From positions 774,563 through 838,562 of the forward strand of contig JAWKTI010000003.1 of NCBI GenBank assembly GCA_041399155.1: a DNA stretch of 64,000 nucleotides. The letters are read 5' to 3'. This DNA is from Zavarzinella sp. (GTDB lineage Bacteria > Planctomycetota > Planctomycetia > Gemmatales > Gemmataceae). The notes beneath the pieces were generated by a model, which searched no databases, had not been told where the DNA came from, and worked only from the letters and a program-made list of their open reading frames with translations. Made by a program: the position numbers and the translations under genes. Below, piece after piece: positions 42,899-50,723 of this stretch (position 1 is its first letter; each line of letters opens with the position of its first letter).

Positions 42899-44527
42899 TT
42901 AAGCAATCGCGCCCAGAACCTTCGATTTCTTATCGTCTTCGTCGATGCGGGTCACCATTACTTCCGTGGTCAACATCAGGCCGGCAATGCTGGCTGCGTT
43001 TTGTAATGCAGAGCGGGTAACCTTGGTGGGGTCAACAATCCCTGCTTCAAACATATCCACGTAATCGGCAGTGTTGGCGTTGTAACCAATGTTCTTGTTG
43101 TCTTCACCACGGGTGGAAACCTCATCGGCAACCACAGCACCATCAACACCACCGTTCTGAGCAATGGTGCGGACAGGCTTGCTGACAGCGCGGGCAACAA
43201 TCTCTGCACCCAGACGCTCATCGCCTTCCAGCGTTTTGGCCAGTTCTTTGATGGTAGGCACGCAGCGAAGCAGTGCGGTACCACCACCGGGCACAATGCC
43301 TTCAGCAACGGCAGCACGGGTGGCGTGCAGTGCGTCTTCCACGCGGCCTTTGGTTTGCTTCATTTCGGCTTCGGTTGCTGCACCCACGCGAATGATGGCA
43401 ACGCCACCAGTCAGCTTGGCCAGACGCTCCGAAAACTTCTCTTTGTCGTATTCGGATTCGGTCTGCCCCATCTGGGTGCGGATCTGACCGATACGATCGG
43501 TGAGTTGTTTCTTGTCGCCTTTGCCATCGATAATGGTGCAGCTTTCCTTTTCCACAATGATCTGTTTTGCAGACCCCAGGTGGGCCAGTTCCACGTTTTC
43601 CAGTTTGATGCCTAGGTCATCGCTGACGAAGGTACCACCGGTCAACACAGCGATATCGCCCAACATTGCTTTACGACGGTCACCGAAGCCAGGAGCCTTC
43701 ACCGCACAGACAGGCAGGCCTGCCTGAATACGGTTGAGCACCAATACGGCCAGTGCTTCGTTTTCCACATCTTCTGCGATGATGAGGAACGGCTTGCGGG
43801 TTTCGGCAACTTTCTGCAGCAGTGGCAGAATATCACGCACGCTGGAGATTTTCTTTTCAAAGATCAGAATGTAAGGATCTTCGAATTCGCACTTCAGGTC
43901 GGCACTGTTGATCGCGAAGTATGGGGAGATATAGCCCTTATCGAACTGCATCCCTTCCACGAAATCGAGTGTGGTGTCGGAAGTTTTACCTTCTTCTACC
44001 GTGATCACACCATCTTTGCCCACTTTTTCGAAGGCATCGGCCATCAGCTTGCCAATCACGGGGTCGTTGTTGGCAGAAATGCTGGCAACGTGCTCCATTT
44101 CGGTCTTGCTGGTCAGCGTGCGGGTCAGGTGATCGTGCAGATACGTGGTGGCTGCAGCAACCGCTTTATCAATCCCACGCTTGACAGCCATGGGGTTGGC
44201 ACCTGCGGTGATAATCCGCAGGCCTTCCTGATAGATCGCCAGTGCCATAATGGTTGCAGTGGTGGTACCATCGCCAGCGGTATCGCTGGTTTTCTGTGCC
44301 ACGGCATTCACCAGTTTGGCACCCATGTTTTCGAATGGGTCGGCCAGATCGATTTCTTTCGAAACGGTCACACCGTCTTTGGTAACCGTGGGGCCACCGA
44401 ACGATTTGTCAATAATAACGTTTCGGCCTGTCGGTCCAAGGGTCACACCAACAGTTTTGGCCAGCTTTTCCGCACCTGCAAGCAACTTCTTGCGTGCATC
44501 GTCGGTATATAATAATTGTTTTGCCAT
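42899..44527 (-). CDS. groEL: Chaperonin GroEL (copy without GGM tail)
   Basis: 542-residue 60-kDa chaperonin. Family landmarks include GPTGRNVIIDKSFGGPTVTK, the ATP-binding GDGTTTATIMA and VEEGKTSDT. The C-terminus is KKSKVLGAIA with no Gly-Gly-Met tail, unlike the copy at 44961. It follows groES by 59 bases. A tail-less GroEL in a genome with two copies often has a narrower or different client set; that is inference. Confidence 0.95.
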   Translation of the reverse strand: MAKQLLYTDDARKKLLAGAEKLAKTVGVTLGPTGRNVIIDKSFGGPTVTKDGVTVSKEIDLADPFENMGAKLVNAVAQKTSDTAGDGTTTATIMALAIYQEGLRIITAGANPMAVKRGIDKAVAAATTYLHDHLTRTLTSKTEMEHVASISANNDPVIGKLMADAFEKVGKDGVITVEEGKTSDTTLDFVEGMQFDKGYISPYFAINSADLKCEFEDPYILIFEKKISSVRDILPLLQKVAETRKPFLIIAEDVENEALAVLVLNRIQAGLPVCAVKAPGFGDRRKAMLGDIAVLTGGTFVSDDLGIKLENVELAHLGSAKQIIVEKESCTIIDGKGDKKQLTDRIGQIRTQMGQTESEYDKEKFSERLAKLTGGVAIIRVGAATEAEMKQTKGRVEDALHATRAAVAEGIVPGGGTALLRCVPTIKELAKTLEGDERLGAEIVARAVSKPVRTIAQNGGVDGAVVADEVSTRGEDNKNIGYNANTADYVDMFEAGIVDPTKVTRSALQNAASIAGLMLTTEVMVTRIDEDDKKSKVLGAIA

Positions 44528-44586
44528 TGTATTTTTATCGTAGTAGTAGGTTAACGGATCATCTCAACAATTCAGTTTCCAGCAAA

Positions 44587-44880
44587 TCAACCAGTCACAA
44601 TTTTTGCCAGAATTTCGCTTTCGCGCATCACTTTGAATTCTTTGTCGCCTTCTTTCACTTCGCTGCCAGCGTAACGACCGTAGAGCACTTCATCGCCCAC
44701 TTTCACAGCCAGTGCGGTGCGTTCGCCATTGTCACGCAGTTTGCCAGGTCCGGTGGCAATCACTTTGCCACGTTGTGGCTTTTCGCGTGCGTTATCGGGC
44801 AGCAGAATGCCCCCGGCGGTCTTTTGTTCTGCTTCGATTGGTTCTACCACAACACGATCATCTAAAGGACGAATCGCCAT
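44587..44880 (-). CDS. groES: Co-chaperonin GroES
   Basis: 97 residues, the lid of the GroEL cage. It begins MAIRPLDDRVVVEPIEAEQK and has the mobile loop EQKTAGGILLPD and the roof segment VLYGRYAGSEV. It lies between two groEL genes, transcribed from the upstream groEL (80-base gap) towards the downstream one. A single GroES would serve both cages. Confidence 0.96.
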   Translation of the reverse strand: MAIRPLDDRVVVEPIEAEQKTAGGILLPDNAREKPQRGKVIATGPGKLRDNGERTALAVKVGDEVLYGRYAGSEVKEGDKEFKVMRESEILAKIVTG

Positions 44881-44960
44881 ATTGAATACTCCCTATATTG
44901 AATGTCAATTAACAAACAGTTTTAAAGTTTAGTTTTGTAATACTCAGAAACACAGGTGGA

Positions 44961-46655
44961 TTACATCATGCCGCCCATGCCGCCCATGCCACCCATTCCT
45001 CCCATACCGCCCATGCCACCCATTCCATCCATGCCACCGTGGTGGTCGTGGTGATCATCGGATTTGGGTTCTGGAATATCAGCAATAACGGTTTCCGTGG
45101 TTAACAGCAGTGCTGCCACGCTGGCACCGTTCTGCAATGCAGAGCGAGTCACTTTCACTGGATCAATCACACCAGCCGCACGCAGGTCTTCATAGACATC
45201 GGTGTCGGCGTTGTAACCCCAGTTCGGGTCGTTTTTCTTCATGATGTGGGAAACAATCACCGTGCCATCTTTGCCAGCGTTCTCAGCAATCATGCGGCAA
45301 GGCATTTCCAACGCACGGTACAGCACGCGAAGACCAACGTCTTCATCGCCTTCCAGCTTGGTGCTGGCCAGCACTTTGCGACCGTTCAGCAGAGCCACAC
45401 CACCACCAGGGACGGTGCCTTCTGCCAATGCAGCGCGGGTTGCGTGCAGGCTGTCTTCGTACAGAGCTTTTTGCTCTTTCATTTCGGTTTCGGTAGCACC
45501 ACCGACTTTGATCTGTGCCACACCACCTGCCAGTTTGGCCAGGCGTTCCTGCAGCTTTTCGCGATCATATTCGCTGTCGGTTTTGCCGATTTCGCGACGG
45601 ATCGATTCTGCACGACCATCAATTGCTTTCTGGTCGCCAGTGCCTTCGGTAATAGTGGTGTTTTCGCTATCGATGCGGATCTTCTTGCAGCGACCCAGAT
45701 CGGTGATTTCCACTTTATCCAGGGTGATGCCAAGATCTTTGAAAATGGCTTTGCCACCGGTCAGCACAGCAATGTCTTCCAGAATGGCTTTGCGGCGATC
45801 GCCGTAGCCAGGGGCTTTCACTGCGGCAATCTTCATGCCGGTCTTCAAGCGGTTCAGCACCAGTGTTGCCAGTGCTTCGCCTTCAATATCTTCTGCCAGG
45901 ATCACCAGTGGTTCATTTTTCTTGTAGAACGTTTCCAGCAGTGGCACCAGGTCTTTGACGTTGGTAATTTTGTCTTCGAAAATCAGAATGTAAGGATTTT
46001 CGAATTCGACGGTGACATCTTCCTGATTGGTCACAAAGTGGGGGGAAAGATATCCACGATCGAACTGCATCCCCTGCACCACGCGGACTTCGGTTTCCGA
46101 AGTTTTGCCTTCTTCCACGGTAATCACACCGTTGGTGGCACCCACTTTCTTCATGGCTTCGGCCAATTTGCTGCCAATCGTTTTGTTGTTGTTAGCGGCA
46201 ATGGTGGCCACTTCCATAATGGCTTTTTCATCGTTGGGATCGATCTTCTGTGCCAGGCCACGCAGCGATTCGATCACCAGGTCGACACCCTTCTGAATCC
46301 CACGGACAATGGCCATCGGATCCACACCGGCTGCGATTGATTTCAGGCCTTCGCGGTAAACGAATTCGGCCAGTACCGTTGCGGTGGTGGTGCCGTCACC
46401 AGCCACATCGGAGGTTTTGCTGGCGGCTTCTTTCACCAGTTGAGCACCCATGTTTTCGTAGGGATCGCTCAGTTCGATATCTTCCGCAACGGTCACACCG
46501 TCTTTGGTCACATTCGGGCTGCCCCAGCCTTTATCGAGCACCGCATTCCGACCACGTGGTCCCAGGGTCGAGCGAACGGCACGTGCGAGCTTCGACACGC
46601 CTTCCAACAGTTTTTGACGAGCTTCGTCAGAGTAAGAGAGTTGTTTGGCACCCAC
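44961..46655 (-). CDS. groEL: Chaperonin GroEL (copy with GGM tail)
   Basis: Start is the GTG at 46655 (MGAKQLSYSDEARQKLLEGV), with GGAG nine bases upstream; a TTG at 46670 is unlikely. The 564-residue protein has GPRGRNAVLDKGWGSPNVTK, GDGTTTATVLAEF and VEEGKTSE. The C-terminal tail is His/Asp-rich (SDDHHDHHGG) followed by GGMGGM repeats as in the housekeeping GroEL. It is the first gene of the groEL-groES-groEL set. I looked for a CIRCE element (TTAGCACTC inverted repeat) in the 333 bases upstream and found none. Confidence 0.95.
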   Translation of the reverse strand: MGAKQLSYSDEARQKLLEGVSKLARAVRSTLGPRGRNAVLDKGWGSPNVTKDGVTVAEDIELSDPYENMGAQLVKEAASKTSDVAGDGTTTATVLAEFVYREGLKSIAAGVDPMAIVRGIQKGVDLVIESLRGLAQKIDPNDEKAIMEVATIAANNNKTIGSKLAEAMKKVGATNGVITVEEGKTSETEVRVVQGMQFDRGYLSPHFVTNQEDVTVEFENPYILIFEDKITNVKDLVPLLETFYKKNEPLVILAEDIEGEALATLVLNRLKTGMKIAAVKAPGYGDRRKAILEDIAVLTGGKAIFKDLGITLDKVEITDLGRCKKIRIDSENTTITEGTGDQKAIDGRAESIRREIGKTDSEYDREKLQERLAKLAGGVAQIKVGGATETEMKEQKALYEDSLHATRAALAEGTVPGGGVALLNGRKVLASTKLEGDEDVGLRVLYRALEMPCRMIAENAGKDGTVIVSHIMKKNDPNWGYNADTDVYEDLRAAGVIDPVKVTRSALQNGASVAALLLTTETVIADIPEPKSDDHHDHHGGMDGMGGMGGMGGMGGMGGMGGMM

Positions 46656-46828
46656 TAGAAAGATCTCCAATTAAATAACTATCAAGCCCGGTGGCCGCAC
46701 CGGACATAAGGAATTCAGTAATCGGTTGAGATGCATGCAAATTTGGTGCCAATAAAGTTGAATTACCGTAAGTGCTTGTTTTGAAGCAGCTTATAACGAG
46801 TAACTTTTTCAACAACTCCCACGATCCT

Positions 46829-46874
46829 GCCAATCTGACAGGTTCCGACCCCCACGTGGTTGCGATTGGCAGGG
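46829..46874. repeat. Inverted repeat between tetR and groEL
   Basis: CTGCCAATC at 46829-46837 and GATTGGCAG at 46866-46874 form a 9-base perfect inverted repeat with a 28-base loop. It could be a weak terminator for the upstream operon (no T-run) or an operator in the groEL leader. The rest of the gap 46656-46988 has AT-rich TATAAT-like words near 46915-46945 but no convincing -35. Confidence 0.4.
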
Positions 46875-46988
46875 GGAATGAGATTGGAAAAGCGACCCAC
46901 AGAAATATACAAAGTAGATTATATAGCTGATTGATTATATTGTTCGTGTCTTGGTGACATTGCCCACAACCAATGAGGATGCGTGCGT

Positions 46989-47642
46989 TCACGGAAATGA
47001 TCCGCTGATACCGATACCACGCAGAAATAACCTGATTTCGAAACGCAACCGCTTGCCATCAACCTCGTTCGGCGGGCCATTCAAAAGCACATGATGAAGT
47101 GCTCCGATAACGGTAAGCGCCAGCAAAGATTCTGCTAACATTCGCGAATTCCCCACCAGGGCTTGCTGTTCCGCCACCAGCCGTTGAAGATACTGTTCCA
47201 AACTAACTGTCAGTCTGTCCAACGTGCATTGCCGAAATAGCTTTGAGAGATGAGGGTGCCGCACGGCTTCCGCAATAATCAAACGATCCCACGAACACCC
47301 GCCTCGAATCAGGATATGTTCAAGAACACCCACAAGAAAGTTGTGCAACTCCTCCTCTGGATCACCCCCATGGTGTTCAAGAAGTGGGAATTCTGAAAAT
47401 ACGGCAGCTGACCCTTCTCGCATCAGCATTTCAAACAGTGCTTCTTTACTGGAAAAATGAGCGTAGACCGTTGCTTTGGAAACACCTGCTTCCAAAGTGA
47501 TCGCATCCATTGTTGTGGCAGAATAACCCTTTTGCAGGAACTGAAACATGGCAGCCCGCAGGATCGTTGTCCTTTTGTCTGTTGCATGGAGAAACGGTGG
47601 AATTTCTGGTAAAACGGGCTTCTGTTTCGGCTGCTCTGCCAT
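46989..47642 (-). CDS. TetR-family regulator of the DevBCA-like exporter
   Basis: A 217-residue repressor. The N-terminal helix-turn-helix is ILRAAMFQFLQKGYSATTMD then AITLEAGVSKATVYAHFSSK; the rest is a helical ligand-binding domain. Its gene is the last of the devB-devC-devA-tetR run, 3 bases after devA. The palindrome ACTAAAC-A-GTTTAGT in front of devB is a likely binding site, so it probably represses its own operon and is released by an exported compound. Confidence 0.88.
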   Translation of the reverse strand: MAEQPKQKPVLPEIPPFLHATDKRTTILRAAMFQFLQKGYSATTMDAITLEAGVSKATVYAHFSSKEALFEMLMREGSAAVFSEFPLLEHHGGDPEEELHNFLVGVLEHILIRGGCSWDRLIIAEAVRHPHLSKLFRQCTLDRLTVSLEQYLQRLVAEQQALVGNSRMLAESLLALTVIGALHHVLLNGPPNEVDGKRLRFEIRLFLRGIGISGSFP

Positions 47643-47645
47643 AAG

Positions 47646-48380
47646 TCATTTGTCTCTCTGACCTGTCTGATTGATGCTGGCAACGGCAACTCGCCCGTCC
47701 TCCATATGGATAGTCCGGTCGGCTACATCAAAGATCCGGCTGTCGTGCGTCACCATCAGGATAGGCACACCCTGTTCACGAGCTAATCCTCTCAGAAGTT
47801 CTACCACTTCACGCCCCGATTTACCATCAAGTGCTGCGGTAGGCTCATCCGCAAGAATTAATTTGGGATGCCCCACGAGTGCTCTGGCGACAGCGACGCG
47901 TTGTTTCTGACCCCCTGACAACTTAGCAGGATAACTATGTATCTTGGCTGCCAATCCCACACTCTCGAGTAATGCTGTTGCACGTGCTATGCCTTCTTGC
48001 ACAGTGACTGAAGGCTGAAGTTCCAGAGCAAGTTGAACATTCTGAAGGGCTGAAAGATGCGGTAGCAGGTTGTGGGCCTGGAAGATAAATCCGATTTGTT
48101 TTCGGATTTCCACTTGTGTAAGTGTATTTGCATCCCGAAGTTCGGTTCCGAACACGTGCAAACTGCCATCTCTTAACGTGCGCAGTGCAGCGATCAGTGT
48201 TAATAATGTCGTTTTTCCGGAACCAGAAGGCCCAGTGAGCAGGACAATTTCACCTCGGTGCACCTCAATATTCACATCAAACAGTATCTGTTTACGCAAT
48301 TCGCCTGCACCAAACCAGAAGTTTACGTTTCGTGCCTGAATCAAAGGTTGATCGTTTTTTTGATCAGTCAGATATCGCAT
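47646..48380 (-). CDS. ABC transporter ATP-binding protein (DevA-like)
   Basis: From ATG at 48380 (AAGGAG five bases upstream), 244 residues. Walker A is GPSGSGKTT, the signature LSGGQKQRVAVARAL and Walker B LILADEPTAALD are all intact. It belongs to the MacB/LolD-like group and most resembles DevA of the cyanobacterial DevBCA exporter. It would power export with the neighbouring permease and fusion protein. The permease gene upstream (13 bases) is disrupted. Confidence 0.9.
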   Translation of the reverse strand: MRYLTDQKNDQPLIQARNVNFWFGAGELRKQILFDVNIEVHRGEIVLLTGPSGSGKTTLLTLIAALRTLRDGSLHVFGTELRDANTLTQVEIRKQIGFIFQAHNLLPHLSALQNVQLALELQPSVTVQEGIARATALLESVGLAAKIHSYPAKLSGGQKQRVAVARALVGHPKLILADEPTAALDGKSGREVVELLRGLAREQGVPILMVTHDSRIFDVADRTIHMEDGRVAVASINQTGQRDK

Positions 48381-48393
48381 AGCCACTCCTTAG

Positions 48394-49469
48394 TTAGAAC
48401 ACATCGGCCGGATCTGCAGCGCGGAGTCGACGTGTGGCCATTGCACCTGAAAGCAGGCACATCAGACAGGTAAGCCCAAAGAGAAACACCCCTCTCTCCA
48501 ATGTTGGATTGACAGCAATCGAAGTGCCAGCCTTGATGACTTGGTAAAAACCTATTGCTAGAAGAGATCCGGGTAGATATCCCAGGATTGCCAGTAGCAG
48601 TGCCTGACGGATCACCTGCCACAACAAGGCGTTGTCAGTGAATCCCATCGCTTTCATGGTTGCGAACTGTGGCAGATGATTTGAAACATCGGTATACAAA
48701 ATCTGGTAAACAACGATGAATCCGATAAAGAAGCCGACGATTGTGCCCATCGTGAAGACAAAACCCACTGGTGCATTCGTCTGCCAATACCGCAATTCAA
48801 AATCGATAAATTCCTGCGGCGTCAGAACGATCACTTCTGGAGAGAGTGTTTTGGAGTAATATTCCTTGACAGCATTCACATCAGAATGCGGTTTCAGGCG
48901 AATCAAACCAACATGTACCTGGGTAGGTGAAAATTCCGGAAACAACCGTAAAAAATTTGCTCGATTCGTGATGATGCTGCCTTCCTGACCAAATGAAGAA
49001 GCGATTTCCGTCAAACCGATCACCTGATTTTGTCGGCCATTCAATTCAATAGTGATCTGCTCCCCGGTTTCTACCCTGGGTACAATTCGACCGAACACAT
49101 CCTTGGAATTCCGATCATAGAGAAATGTTCTTTCCTGATTGAGTTCCTGGACATATTCCTCAACACCCGGAACTGTAAGCCAATGATCTTCAGGAGCAAA
49201 CGAGTAAACAACAATCGATCTCTTCGCACCAGTGTCCGGGTTCCGCCAAAAGGCTTCATCTTGTTCAGATTTTCCGATTGCGGATGAATGACAATAAGGT
49301 CTGCTTGAACATTTCGATGTACGACTGTGGCACTGGAATAAAGTGCTGCAAGAATACCCAGTTGAACCCACATCAGTAGTACTGCAACCATGACACCTGC
49401 AACCGCAGTGAAGAGCTTCATGCGATCAAAAGTCAATTGTCGCCAGGCCAGCGGAATACGTTGACTCAT
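48394..49469 (-). pseudogene. Frameshifted ABC permease gene (DevC-like)
   Basis: Two frames encode the two parts of one permease. The first, from ATG at 49469 (AGGA upstream), gives MSQRIPLAWRQLTFDRMKLF and membrane helix 1, then ADLIVIHPQSENLNKMKPF. The second gives FWRNPDTGAKRSIVVYSF and the three C-terminal helices to ATRRLRAADPADVF. They meet near 49238-49245. Compared with DevC proteins as I recall them, about 25-30 residues that follow the SENL motif are missing, so a deletion not divisible by three is more likely than one lost base. devB and devA on either side look intact. Without DevC the exporter should not work, unless this is a sequencing error. Confidence 0.75.
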
Positions 49470-49470
49470 A

Positions 49471-50553
49471 TCAAGGTCCTCCCGCACTATTGATTCGGAT
49501 TTCGACACGCGCGTAAGATAACCCGGAAACTCGCTCGCTTGATTCAGAGTCAAGTTGAATTCGAACTTCTACCACTTTGGCGTCGGTATCTTTCACGGGA
49601 TCGTTGTCCAGAACCACACGCCTGCCCACCTTCCATCCAACATGTACCACTTGCCCAGTCAATTCACCCGGTATGCTCTGCATCCAGACAGTGGCACGTT
49701 GTCCAATCTGTACTCGGAGAATGTCTTTCTCACAAACTTCTGCAACAGCATGCATCTGGGAAGTGTCACCCAGTTCAAAAATTCCTGATTCAGAAACTTT
49801 CTCTCCGGGATAGGCGTTTACTTTTAAAATTCGCCCGTTACCAGGAGATCGGATCTGTGTCACTTCCAGGTCTGCTTCAGCCATTGCAACTCCGGCCTGG
49901 GCGCGTGCGAGTTCCGCCTCGGCTAACAAAACATCTTCCTTGCGAACAACTTTCATTGACGCGAGTGTTGCTTCCGACTGTCGGAGGATAGCTGCAGCCA
50001 TTAAGACTTGAAATCGCCGTTGGTCATATTCATCAACAGAGACTGCGCCGGTAAATTCTAATGCTTTGATTCGTTTGTATTCAGCTTCAACTTTCTGCAA
50101 GGAAGCCCGCAAATGCTCTACAGCTGCCTCCTGGGCTGCAATATCCTGAGCTTTGACACCAGCTTTCGTCAGCACCAGTTTGGCAGCAGCGATGCGGACT
50201 TGTGCTTTGGCTTCATCCAATGCTGCTTCTTTTCGGCTGCGGGTATCCATGATTGCAACAACATCACCCGCTCGAACAAGAGAACCTTCACCCGCAAATA
50301 AGGTTTCGATTCTGGCACCATCCGGAGTCGATGATGGTCCAATCTGGATCATTTTCCAACCAGGTTCGAGACGACCAATTGCACCGATACCTGAAACTTC
50401 CTTTGCATTGGACATTGTTGACTTGCTCGACTGGGTTTGCCGTTTCTGCAAATACCAGGTCCCAAAAGCAGCTGCAATCAAAACCAGTAATGCACTGAAA
50501 ACAAATCGATACTTCCGTTGATGTTGAAGATTCCCACTATCAGGAATGGTCAT
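49471..50553 (-). CDS. Membrane-fusion protein (HlyD/DevB-like)
   Basis: A 360-residue periplasmic adaptor with one N-terminal membrane anchor (FVFSALLVLIAAAFGTWYLQ). A lipoyl-like half (LFAGEGSLVRAGDVVAIMDT) and its partner (SPGNGRILKVNAYPGEKV) flank a long coiled coil rich in Ala/Glu (about residues 120-220). It joins the ABC permease to an outer-membrane channel. The stop is one base before the permease start, so the operon is tightly coupled. Promoter and operator lie directly upstream. Confidence 0.9.
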   Translation of the reverse strand: MTIPDSGNLQHQRKYRFVFSALLVLIAAAFGTWYLQKRQTQSSKSTMSNAKEVSGIGAIGRLEPGWKMIQIGPSSTPDGARIETLFAGEGSLVRAGDVVAIMDTRSRKEAALDEAKAQVRIAAAKLVLTKAGVKAQDIAAQEAAVEHLRASLQKVEAEYKRIKALEFTGAVSVDEYDQRRFQVLMAAAILRQSEATLASMKVVRKEDVLLAEAELARAQAGVAMAEADLEVTQIRSPGNGRILKVNAYPGEKVSESGIFELGDTSQMHAVAEVCEKDILRVQIGQRATVWMQSIPGELTGQVVHVGWKVGRRVVLDNDPVKDTDAKVVEVRIQLDSESSERVSGLSYARVEIRINSAGGP

Positions 50554-50575
50554 GGCTTAAACCTGTGCGAAGACA

Positions 50576-50617
50576 AACTATACTAAACAGTTTAGTTCAG
50601 TTTCAATTATTTGTCAA
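50576..50617 (-). promoter_or_regulatory. devB operon promoter with TetR-type operator
   Basis: On the minus strand TTGACA (50612-50617) and TAAACT (50589-50594) are 17 bases apart. The perfect palindrome ACTAAAC-A-GTTTAGT (50582-50596) covers the -10 and extends as an imperfect 27-base palindrome (50576-50602, 11 of 13 positions matching per arm). This is the classic layout for a TetR-repressed promoter. Confidence 0.7.
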
Positions 50618-50723
50618 CCAGATCCATCTTGAGGATCTATCTGCCGGCTTTTCCAGAAACGACGCACTATCTTTCCCACAGACGATGGGGTAAAATTCGG
50701 GAAAGCTTCTGAAAGGGCATCAC

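Noticed and set aside
45246..46340. Open plus-strand frame of about 360 codons
   Set aside because: Antisense to groEL; low-complexity His/Phe/Gln-rich translation without family features.
46656..46988. CIRCE/HrcA operator before groEL
   Set aside because: I read both strands for TTAGCACTC and its inverse and did not find them.
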